The notes beneath the pieces were generated by a model. It was given only the letters and a program-made list of their open reading frames with translations. It searched no databases and was not told the origin of the DNA. This document shows positions 1 to 5,250 of a DNA stretch of 6,214 nucleotides, one piece after another. Source of the DNA: Gammaproteobacteria bacterium (GTDB lineage Bacteria; Pseudomonadota; Gammaproteobacteria; BMS3Bbin11); the NCBI GenBank assembly GCA_030636465.1, contig DAOVWW010000099.1, forward strand, positions 1 to 6,214. The letters run 5' to 3'. Both the position numbers and the translations under genes were made by a program. Numbering within the stretch: the stretch's first letter is position 1; each line of letters starts with the position of its first letter.

Positions 1-358
1 AACGATCACGCACTTGTTGCGCGAGTTCAGTTACTCGGGCATTGTCTACCAGAGCGAGTACTGCAGAGGGATCCATAAAGGCAACGATAACATCACCATT
101 TTCTTCTTCCCTGACAACTACATTACATGGCAGCAATAGACCAATGTCAGGCTCTTCATCAATTGCCTGGTTTGCAAGCACCGGGTTACAGGCACCCAGA
201 ATCATATAAGGGCGTTTATCAATATCCAGTTTCTTCTTCAGTACTGCGCTTACATCTATTTCAGTCAGCACACCAAAGCCCTGCTCCTGCAGTGCCTCTG
301 TTACATTTGTTATGGTTTTATCGAATGAATCAGCTGAAGTAGTTGAAAATGCGTACAT
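1..358 (-). CDS. DUF302 family protein, 3' end cut by window edge
   Basis: The frame opens at an ATG (358-356) and stays open to the left edge, giving 119 residues without a stop. The N-terminus (MYAFSTTSADSFDKTI), then GFGVLTEIDV, RPYMILGACNP and IGLLLPCNVVV, followed by a V.AFMDPSAVLALVDN stretch, are the recognisable landmarks of DUF302. This is a small single-domain family usually near 125-130 residues, so only a few residues are probably missing. The two cysteines in GACNP and LPCNV are typical family positions. The start is supported by AGGA about 7 nt upstream on the minus strand (near 365-369). No signal peptide or membrane segment is visible, so the protein is probably cytoplasmic. 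The biochemical role of DUF302 is not established; members are often found in sulfur-oxidising and other respiratory bacteria. It follows the 290-residue gene by 66 nt and may be co-transcribed with it. Family assignment is confident; function is unknown. Confidence 0.9.
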   Translation of the reverse strand, partial: MYAFSTTSADSFDKTITNVTEALQEQGFGVLTEIDVSAVLKKKLDIDKRPYMILGACNPVLANQAIDEEPDIGLLLPCNVVVREEENGDVIVAFMDPSAVLALVDNARVTELAQQVRDR

Positions 359-424
359 ATTTTTTCCTATGTGTGGTTTCCTGTAGAGATCCCAGAAATA
401 GTATCTCTGTGTAAATAAGCTACC

Positions 425-1297
425 CTAAAGAAGCGTTTCTCGATATATATCATCATCAGTATAAAATATTTTGTCCGGGCCAGATGAGCGTAATTCAAAG
501 CCATCATTATTACCAAAGTACCTGATAGCATTCCCCCAGCTATCATTCATTTCTCGCACAGTAATTCCTGTGTCACCTTTTATCCAAATCCAGCTTACAT
601 CCGCAGGAATTGTTTTCTCAGCCTTATCAGCAAACCAGAGACTTGCCCGAACAGACAGACTCTTCAATTTCTTCTCCGTCTCGGATGCTTTCGAGCCAGC
701 TTTCTTTGCCGGTTTTTTGTTTTCGGTTATTACAGAATTTGCTTCAAAGGTCGTAATGCCCTGATTAGCAGATGAGCAATCACAGGGGAGCGTAGAAGGT
801 TTAATATTCCATATCACTATTGCCTCAATCGTCATCAAAAAAACAGCATAAAATAAATATTTTAATTTTGAGTTTCTACTCACAGCGATTGAGCGGTTTC
901 TGATATTGCTTATCGATTCCCCGGGCGCATTATGTTGAGAACCTCTAATCCTGTCTTTGATTTCTGCCTTACTTTTTTCTGCCCTGTTTTTTGCCTGTAG
1001 GTTGTCATCACCTTCCCGTATAAACATTGGCAGCTGCTGGGTTGAGACAAAGGAATCTTCTATTGGCAGCAATACACATTCTGCACCCTGCTTCAGCACA
1101 AGCAGACGGAGTCTTTCCGCCCGGTCCAGAGTTAATTTCTTGTTAATTTGTTTGTGCTTGCCTGAGACCAGGCGTGCGGCCTTTTCCTTGTCAAGATGAA
1201 GCATACGCTGCAGACGAGCCACAACACTACTTTTACTATGTCCAGGTAATAAATTCCCGGTAAACACCAGACGATATAATTTATTTTCGTCATTCAT
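425..1297 (-). CDS. Bitopic membrane protein with GspG-like C-terminal domain (paralog 1)
   Basis: A 290-residue protein of unknown function, paralogous to the gene at 1604-2497. Residues 7-80 form a compact N-terminal domain (YRLVFTGNLLPG, then LHLDKEKA, GKHKQINKKL and GAECVLLPI). I recognise this as a recurring but functionally uncharacterised domain at the start of gammaproteobacterial membrane proteins. A basic linker follows, then one membrane segment at about 146-164 (YLFYAVFLMTIEAIVIW). Next come a short Cys-containing stretch (PCDC, 171-174) and a Lys-rich linker. The C-terminal domain, about 213-290, reads SVRASLWFAD, WIWIKGDTGI, NDSWGNAIRY, GFELRSSGPD and TDDDI. The DSWGN, SSGPD and TDDDI order matches the C-terminus of the pseudopilin GspG, where the loop binds calcium. 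Basic residues before the membrane segment suggest N-inside topology with the GspG-like domain in the periplasm. There is no prepilin peptidase leader, so it should not be a processed pilin. The ATG start has only a weak GGA about 10 nt upstream. Stop is TAG. Confidence 0.85.
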   Translation of the reverse strand: MNDENKLYRLVFTGNLLPGHSKSSVVARLQRMLHLDKEKAARLVSGKHKQINKKLTLDRAERLRLLVLKQGAECVLLPIEDSFVSTQQLPMFIREGDDNLQAKNRAEKSKAEIKDRIRGSQHNAPGESISNIRNRSIAVSRNSKLKYLFYAVFLMTIEAIVIWNIKPSTLPCDCSSANQGITTFEANSVITENKKPAKKAGSKASETEKKLKSLSVRASLWFADKAEKTIPADVSWIWIKGDTGITVREMNDSWGNAIRYFGNNDGFELRSSGPDKIFYTDDDIYRETLL

Positions 1298-1370
1298 TCG
1301 AGGTGATATCCTACAAGCGTGTGAAGATTAGGTACACGGGGAGCCTACAAATATTATTATTCGAGGACCT

Positions 1371-1390
1371 TAGGGCACCTCTATTTATTT
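1371..1390 (+). repeat. Left terminal inverted repeat of the MITE-like element
   Basis: Begins TAGGGCACCTCTA and pairs with the reverse complement of 1513-1532 at 18 of 20 positions. The two mismatches are both T versus C. Confidence 0.8.
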
Positions 1391-1512
1391 TGGATAGATC
1401 AGGTTGCATTCAAAATTACTCATATCAAGGCAAGTATCGCACGTAATAGCTAGCTATTGCGAAGATGCTTAACGCAGAGATGGGTAATTTTGGATGTGAG
1501 ATGAATATTCAC

Positions 1513-1532
1513 GAATAAGTAGAGGTGCCCTA
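1513..1532 (-). repeat. Right terminal inverted repeat of the MITE-like element
   Basis: Ends AGAGGTGCCCTA and is the inverted partner of 1371-1390. The sequence outside this repeat (AACCTTTG) does not continue the inverted match, which places the element border at or within the terminal TA. Confidence 0.8.
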
Positions 1533-1603
1533 AACCTTTGAAGGATATTACTGGCAAGAAAATATAGAAGATGAATCAAACTAAAAGACTGAGTGTCCTT
1601 AAA

Positions 1604-2497
1604 TTATTGCAGGCTGGTTTCTCTAAATAAATCATCATTGGTAAAAAATATACGGTCAGACCCTGAAGAGCGCAGTTCAAAACCATCACTATTACCAATA
1701 AACTTAATTGTTTTCCCCCAGCTGTCATTCATTTCTCGAACACTGATCCCAAGGTCTCCCTGGATCCAGATCCAGTTAATTTCAGTGGGGTTGAGTTTAC
1801 CTTTCTGATCAGCAAACCATAATCCGGTACGAACAGAAAGCTTTTGCAGCATTTCATCCGTCTCAAGCTCTTCAGCAGTAGAAAATTCTTTCGTTGCCGG
1901 TCCTAGAGTCGCAGTAAACTCCTGCTCATTGCTTTCCTTTAGCCGCTGCTGCTGTTGAGCTATGGCACTTTCCTTAGTCTCAGAAACAGGCAGAAATTTC
2001 CACAGAACAATACCGGCAACGGTCACCAGCAATGCAGCAGAGATAAGATACTTAAATTTTGAATCAGTCTGAGCTGGAGACGAATTAGTATTTACACTGT
2101 CGACACTTTGCTGCGTTTCTACAGTATTGTATGCAGGGCTCTCACTAATGTCAGCGTCCATACCGACAGCATCAGGTTTAGATATAGATTCATCGTTGCC
2201 CCGGACAAAAACCGGTAATTGCTCAGTATCGATAAAAGCTTCATCAATAGGAAGCAGGATACACTCCGCTCCCTGCTCAAGGACATAAGCCCTGAGTTTT
2301 TCTGCCCTTTCCAGGCTCAGCTTCTTATCAATCTGCCTGTGCTTTCCTTCTAACAGGAGCTCGGCTTTTTCTTTGTCTAGATGCAGGGCCTGCTGTAATT
2401 GAGTAACGACAATCTGTTTAGAAAAACCCGGTAACAGCGCACCAGTAAAGACCAGGCGGTAGGATTTATCGGCTTCACTCTTATTTGGTTCACTCAA
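1604..2497 (-). CDS. Bitopic membrane protein with GspG-like C-terminal domain (paralog 2)
   Basis: A 297-residue protein of unknown function with the same layout as its neighbour at 425-1297. The N-terminal domain spans about 13-84 (YRLVFTGALLPG, LHLDKEKA, GKHRQIDKKL, GAECILLPI). An acidic, Ser/Thr/Gln-rich linker leads to one membrane segment at about 150-169 (LISAALLVTVAGIVLWKFLP). A Gln/Glu-rich stretch (QQQQ at 181-184) precedes the C-terminal domain at about 218-297 (SVRTGLWFAD, WIWIQGDLGI, NDSWGKTIKF, GFELRSSGSD, TNDDL). By hand alignment the N- and C-terminal domains are each roughly two thirds identical to the paralog, while the linkers have diverged. The DSWG...SSG.D...DD pattern is that of the GspG pseudopilin calcium loop. 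A periplasmic location for it is inferred from the single membrane segment. The start is TTG (2497-2495): an in-frame TGA lies four codons upstream and no Met occurs until well past the conserved YRLVFTG, so no ATG can replace it. A GAGTGA about 8-13 nt upstream is a weak ribosome site. Confidence 0.85.
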   Translation of the reverse strand: MSEPNKSEADKSYRLVFTGALLPGFSKQIVVTQLQQALHLDKEKAELLLEGKHRQIDKKLSLERAEKLRAYVLEQGAECILLPIDEAFIDTEQLPVFVRGNDESISKPDAVGMDADISESPAYNTVETQQSVDSVNTNSSPAQTDSKFKYLISAALLVTVAGIVLWKFLPVSETKESAIAQQQQRLKESNEQEFTATLGPATKEFSTAEELETDEMLQKLSVRTGLWFADQKGKLNPTEINWIWIQGDLGISVREMNDSWGKTIKFIGNSDGFELRSSGSDRIFFTNDDLFRETSLQ

Positions 2498-2532
2498 TGG
2501 ATATCACTCTATGTATTTTTTAGCAGATACGT

Positions 2533-2562
2533 AGGATACCGGATGATAGCAGGTAGAGTTAA
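2533..2562 (-). promoter_or_regulatory. Possible sigma-70 promoter for the paralog pair
   Basis: On the minus strand TTAACT (2562-2557) and TATCCT (2538-2533) are separated by 18 nt and match the -35 and -10 consensus at 4 of 6 positions each. They sit about 35-65 nt before the TTG start, between that gene and the hairpin ending the DUF465 gene. The match is weak and rests on position as much as on sequence. Confidence 0.25.
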
Positions 2563-2571
2563 TTCTTTTAT

Positions 2572-2613
2572 AAAAAAGTAAGCGACGTCTCCAGGCTGGC
2601 AAAACCTGAAGAC
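2572..2613 (-). terminator. Probable intrinsic terminator after the DUF465 gene
   Basis: Read on the minus strand, a 9-bp stem (GTCTTCAGG with CCTGGAGAC, one T-G wobble; 2613-2605 and 2595-2587) closes a 9-nt loop, 25 nt downstream of the stop codon. The T-run (TTTTTT, 2577-2572) comes 9 nt after the stem, farther than in a strong terminator, so this may be leaky. Confidence 0.5.
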
Positions 2614-2637
2614 TATCTTGCTCTATTACACTACAGC

Positions 2638-2874
2638 TTACGCTGTAATCATGCTATAGAGCGTATCTTTGAGATACAGGCGTTTCTTTTTAAGGCCATC
2701 CAGATAGTCATCAGATGTATTTTCCACGCCTTCTTCAATGCGCCTGACTTCATGCTCGACTTCATGATAACTGTCAAACAATTTAGAAAAATGTGCATTG
2801 CCCATTTTCAACTCACGGATACGTTCTCCGTGTTCCGGGAATTCATGGTGTAGATCGTGTTTTTCACCTAGCAT
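2638..2874 (-). CDS. DUF465/YdcH-type small helical protein
   Basis: A 78-residue protein of the DUF465 (YdcH) family. It begins MLGEKHDLHHEFPEH and continues with IRELKM, HF.KLFD.YHEV, HEVRRIEEGVE, a Ser-Asp-Asp-Tyr turn and LKKKRLYLKD.LY. These are the family's characteristic blocks and predict a two-helix, highly charged hairpin or coiled coil. No signal peptide is visible, so it should be cytoplasmic. The molecular function is unknown. The frame could extend to a TTG at 2916, adding 14 residues (MIFKSILNVLCEDA). I chose ATG 2874-2872 because GAGGA ends 4 nt upstream (TGAGGACGCTATG on the minus strand) and because family members start at this MLGEKHDL. The gene lies 105 nt after ccmI. It appears to have its own FNR-like promoter upstream and a hairpin terminator downstream, suggesting a monocistronic unit. 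Confidence 0.9.
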   Translation of the reverse strand: MLGEKHDLHHEFPEHGERIRELKMGNAHFSKLFDSYHEVEHEVRRIEEGVENTSDDYLDGLKKKRLYLKDTLYSMITA

Positions 2875-2915
2875 AGCGTCCTCACATAAGACATTTAATA
2901 TTGATTTAAAGATCA

Positions 2916-2957
2916 ATAATGCCTTACTGATCAGTAAACAGATATGATCTAAATCAA
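2916..2957 (-). promoter_or_regulatory. FNR/Anr-type class II promoter of the DUF465 gene
   Basis: On the minus strand TTGAT-TTAG-ATCAT (2957-2944) matches the FNR consensus TTGAT-N4-ATCAA at 9 of 10 defined positions. After exactly 22 nt comes CATTAT (2921-2916), a 4/6 match to the -10 hexamer that keeps the key A at position 2 and T at position 6. This spacing puts the FNR centre at -41.5 for a start near 2909, the standard geometry of class II FNR activation, and there is no good -35 hexamer. The resulting 5' leader would be about 35 nt. FNR-family proteins are oxygen-sensing activators, so induction at low oxygen is the inference. Confidence 0.5.
2924..2937. promoter_or_regulatory. Perfect 14-nt palindrome inside the DUF465 promoter
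   Basis: TTACTGATCAGTAA is a perfect dyad lying between the FNR-like box and the proposed -10. It occupies roughly -28 to -15 relative to the inferred start. A dimeric repressor bound here would block the promoter. No regulator family can be named from the sequence. Confidence 0.35.
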
Positions 2958-2977
2958 ACTACTTCAGCCCCTGAAGT
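2951..2977 (-). terminator. Hairpin terminator of the ccm operon
   Basis: ACTTCAG (2961-2967) and CTGAAGT (2971-2977) form a perfect 7-bp stem with a 3-nt loop, starting 2 nt after the ccmI stop codon. On the minus strand it is followed by AGTTTGATTT, a poor U-tract; on the plus strand it is followed by TTTT. It probably ends or attenuates the ccm transcript, and abuts the FNR-like box that follows. Confidence 0.5.
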
Positions 2978-2979
2978 TT

Positions 2980-4254
2980 TCAGGGCACGAGCTCGTTTAT
3001 GTGCAACAGTATTGATTCACCTGTACCCGTTTTAACCACCTGTACTTCACTCTGCAAATCACCACTCTGAGCAATCGGCTGGCCACTATGCGACACCCTT
3101 GCGCCCAGCTTTAGCTGTTCGAACTGAGCCAGACTGGTACCCGGTCTCAGCATAGATGAATCATCCAGAACCAGGCTAACAGGCAGCTCCCGTGCCTGGC
3201 GCTTAATCGCTGCCAGCGGCATGGGTGGTCCCGATACGGCTCTGGCGAAAATGAATAAGACATCATCTTCTTTGATCTCCTTCAACAATGAGGGATCAAT
3301 AGTGACTTCAATCGAAATTGAAGCAACAGGCATAGCCGCAGGTGGAAGCTCTGTCAGAGTTGATTCCTTAACATCCATCCCTGCCTCTTTTGCCAGGCCG
3401 ACTGCCTCACTAATCATGGACTGCAGCTCACCCAACATCTCTTTATTATCTTTTAAGCCCTTAGCCGCGCCTTGCCAGTATGTAATGGCCTGCAGGTAGT
3501 CTTTCTTATCTGCAGCAGCCTGCCCTGCCATCCATAATGCAGTGGTATGAGTTGGTTCTTTCTCCAGTGCCTCCATCACAAGGCTTAGCGGACGCCCAGT
3601 CAAATTCCCACCCTTGGTCATGGCCAGTGAATCGGCCAGTACAATCAAGGCTGTAGGCTGGCGATCAGACACGACAACCAGCCTTTCATAGGCCTTAACT
3701 GACTCATCAAACTCTTCAGTTGCTGCGTATAAACGACCGAGCAAATACCAGGCATCCGGGTCATCCGGGTTATCTGCTGTTTTCTTTTTCAGGCCGGTAA
3801 TCATCTCTTCCATAGATGGAAGTTCTTTAGCCTGGGGAGTGGTGGCGGTATTGACCGGGTGACTGCCAGGTCCTGCAACGTCCATATACTGTGGGGAACC
3901 AAGCTGCTTATAGAGCCCGAAACTTAGCAGTGGCACTAAAAGAACCAATGCAGCTATCACTTTCTTTGCTGGGACATTAATTAACTTATTTGATGGATTA
4001 TTTGCTTCGCCATCCGTCTCATTGACGTCAATCAACAGGCCTTTCTCAAGCTCTTCCAGAGTTTGCTGGTAGGTTTCCTGCGATAAGGTACCCGACTCCA
4101 GTTCCTTTTTTAATTCAGCCTTACGTTCTTGAGCAATACTGATATTCTGCTCACGATTACCCGTTGATGATGTATTTTTTTTACCTAGTAAGGCGGGCAG
4201 CATCAAAATTAATCCTGCAGCCACCATTAATATGGCGATAATCCAGAATGACAT
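2980..4254 (-). CDS. ccmI: Cytochrome c maturation protein CcmI (CycH), TPR protein
   Basis: A 424-residue System I component that chaperones apocytochrome c and delivers it to the CcmF/CcmH heme-ligation complex at the periplasmic face of the inner membrane. An N-terminal membrane segment (about 3-24) is followed by a Lys/Glu-rich cytoplasmic loop (about 37-75, predicted coiled coil) and a second membrane segment (97-117). This two-helix, cytoplasmic-loop layout is diagnostic of CcmI. The periplasmic part holds TPR-like repeats at about 147-275 (DDPDAWYLLGRLYAATEEFD, then ADSLAM and ALWMAGQAAADKKDYLQAIT). The C-terminal domain at about 311-420 (ISIEVTIDPSL, VLFIFARAVSGPPMPLAAIK, LDDSSMLRPG, VSHSGQPIAQSGDL) is typical of the family. 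Length is normal. The ATG overlaps the last base of the ccmH stop (TAATG), so translation is likely coupled. It is a separate gene here, unlike E. coli, where CcmH carries this part as a fusion. Confidence 0.95.
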   Translation of the reverse strand: MSFWIIAILMVAAGLILMLPALLGKKNTSSTGNREQNISIAQERKAELKKELESGTLSQETYQQTLEELEKGLLIDVNETDGEANNPSNKLINVPAKKVIAALVLLVPLLSFGLYKQLGSPQYMDVAGPGSHPVNTATTPQAKELPSMEEMITGLKKKTADNPDDPDAWYLLGRLYAATEEFDESVKAYERLVVVSDRQPTALIVLADSLAMTKGGNLTGRPLSLVMEALEKEPTHTTALWMAGQAAADKKDYLQAITYWQGAAKGLKDNKEMLGELQSMISEAVGLAKEAGMDVKESTLTELPPAAMPVASISIEVTIDPSLLKEIKEDDVLFIFARAVSGPPMPLAAIKRQARELPVSLVLDDSSMLRPGTSLAQFEQLKLGARVSHSGQPIAQSGDLQSEVQVVKTGTGESILLHINELVP

Positions 4255-4715
4255 TATTCGTCTCGCTCCAGTAATTGTTCAGCGGCCGCTCTGTCAGCCT
4301 CACTTAAGGGTGCTTCCTCTTCAGACCGCCGAATGAACTTGAGCAGAAAAAAGACGGCAACTATCAGTATGATAAAGGGTCCGACCCAGAGCAGTATGGT
4401 ATTGGTCTGCAAACGCGGGCGATAGAGTACAAAGTCTCCATAGCGATCTGACATATAGTCCAGCACGTAATCTTCATCTTTTCCGGCGGAGATCATTTCA
4501 TACGTTTTGCGACGTAGATCCTGTGCCAGTCCGGAATTGGAATCACCGATATCCTGGTTCTGGCAAACTGTGCAGCGCAGTTCCTTGACCAGTTTTTTAT
4601 AGAGTGCTTCTTTCTCCGGGTCATCAAACTGGTAGGCATCAATGGTGGCCTGTGAGGATAAAGAAACCATACTCAACAGCAGGACCAGAGGCATCAGAAA
4701 TATTTTCAGGGACAC
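4254..4715 (-). CDS. ccmH: Cytochrome c maturation protein CcmH (CycL), thiol oxidoreductase
   Basis: A 153-residue periplasmic, membrane-anchored subunit of the heme lyase complex that handles the cysteine thiols of the apocytochrome CXXCH site together with CcmG. The defining motif LRCTVCQNQ has its cysteines at 48 and 51, followed by DSNSGLAQDLR and a Y..DRYGDFVLYRP segment. An N-terminal signal peptide covers about residues 1-23, and a second membrane segment (about 106-126) near the C-terminus is followed by a short charged cytoplasmic tail. This is the short, single-domain form found when ccmI is separate. The start is GTG (4715-4713), 1 nt after the ccmG stop, with AGAGG about 9 nt upstream. 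A Met at residue 8 lacks a ribosome site and would remove the positive charge of the signal peptide. It overlaps ccmI by one base. Confidence 0.95.
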   Translation of the reverse strand: MSLKIFLMPLVLLLSMVSLSSQATIDAYQFDDPEKEALYKKLVKELRCTVCQNQDIGDSNSGLAQDLRRKTYEMISAGKDEDYVLDYMSDRYGDFVLYRPRLQTNTILLWVGPFIILIVAVFFLLKFIRRSEEEAPLSEADRAAAEQLLERDE

Positions 4716-4716
4716 G

Positions 4717-5250
4717 TTAATTCACCTCTGCATTGAGTGTCTTTAATAGCGGCAGGATCTTTTCATCAACAATTGCATTGGTAAGTGGACCTACCTGCTT
4801 ATATCGAACGATCCCTTTTTTATCCATAACAAAGGTTTCCGGTACGCCATACACACCCCAGTCGATACCCACATCACCTTTGATATCCATCAGGCTGGCT
4901 TTATAGGGATTACCCAGCGCATTCAGCCAGCCTTTCGCGTCATCAGGATTATCCTTGTAGTTCAAACCGTAAACGGGTGCGATGTTCATACCGACCAGGC
5001 GTTTAACTACCTCATGTTCTGCACGACACGAAACACACCAGGAGGCCCAGACATTTAATAACCAGACCTGACCCATTAAATCAGCCTTTTTTAATTGCTG
5101 CTGAGGCTGATGTAATAACGGCAATTCAAAATCCGGTGCCGGTTTGCCAATGAACGGGGATGGAATATATTTCGGGTCATTCTTAAGGCCTGCAGCCAGC
5201 AGAATAACCAGCACGATAAAGACCGCCAGCGGAATCAAGTAACCCTTCAT
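4717..5250 (-). CDS. ccmG: Thiol:disulfide interchange protein CcmG (DsbE)
   Basis: A 177-residue thioredoxin-like protein tethered to the inner membrane, facing the periplasm. It passes reducing power, normally from a DsbD or CcdA protein, to the apocytochrome or CcmH so that the heme-binding cysteines stay reduced. One N-terminal membrane anchor (about 4-21) is followed by GKPAPDFELP (35-44), the start of the AhpC/TSA-like CcmG fold. The active site WASWCVSC has Cys72 and Cys75, and the cis-proline loop GVYGVPETF has Pro137. The acidic insert typical of CcmG (GLNYKDNPDDA, 95-105) is also present. Length is normal. The ATG overlaps the ccmF stop (ATGA), with GAGG about 8 nt upstream inside the ccmF end. 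The gene lies between ccmF and ccmH as in other proteobacterial ccm operons. Confidence 0.95.
   Translation of the reverse strand: MKGYLIPLAVFIVLVILLAAGLKNDPKYIPSPFIGKPAPDFELPLLHQPQQQLKKADLMGQVWLLNVWASWCVSCRAEHEVVKRLVGMNIAPVYGLNYKDNPDDAKGWLNALGNPYKASLMDIKGDVGIDWGVYGVPETFVMDKKGIVRYKQVGPLTNAIVDEKILPLLKTLNAEVN

Larger units (their letters stand above)
1371..1532. mobile_element. MITE-like palindromic element between the paralogs
   Basis: This non-coding element fills most of the 306-nt gap between the two paralogous genes. Its ends, 1371-1390 and 1513-1532, are inverted repeats matching at 18 of 20 positions, the outermost 13 (TAGGGCACCTCTA) perfectly. An inner pair, 1404-1423 and 1480-1499, matches at 16 of 20 around CAAAATTAC. 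The centre is a perfect 14-nt palindrome, AATAGCTAGCTATT, at 1445-1458. The whole unit can therefore fold as one imperfect hairpin of about 160 nt. Each end carries TA, which would fit a TA target duplication, leaving a 158-nt core that starts GGGCACCTC. There is no room for a transposase. This is the form expected of a miniature inverted-repeat element moved in trans by an IS of a TA-duplicating family (IS630 or some IS5 groups are candidates; inferred, not shown). Elsewhere in the gap I see only the short leader of the downstream gene (1298-1370) and about 70 nt after the upstream stop. Confidence 0.75.

Noticed and set aside
127..342. Plus-strand open frame of 71 codons
   Set aside because: It is antisense to the DUF302 gene, whose protein is clearly conserved. 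The frame has no recognisable features.
385..408. AGAGAT/ATCTCT hairpin between paralog 1 and the DUF302 gene as a terminator
   Set aside because: The stem is only 6 bp with a 12-nt loop and no U-tract follows it on the minus strand.
471..764. Plus-strand open frame of 97 codons, and a similar one at 1593-1808
   Set aside because: Both are antisense to the conserved C-terminal domains of the two paralogs. Their mutual similarity simply mirrors the paralogy on the other strand, and neither has a ribosome site or a recognisable family.
957..1199. Plus-strand open frame of 80 codons
   Set aside because: It is antisense to the N-terminal domain of paralog 1 and has no independent support.
425..2497. 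Paralogs as type II secretion pseudopilins
   Set aside because: They have no prepilin peptidase leader, their membrane segment is central rather than N-terminal, and no secretion genes are nearby. Only the C-terminal domain resembles GspG.
2875..2916. Longer version of the DUF465 gene starting at TTG 2916
   Set aside because: The added residues are not part of the family, the TTG lacks a ribosome site and would lie at or before the inferred transcription start, while the ATG at 2874 has a good Shine-Dalgarno sequence.
3221..3499. Plus-strand open frame of 92 codons
   Set aside because: It lies wholly antisense to the conserved C-terminal part of ccmI.
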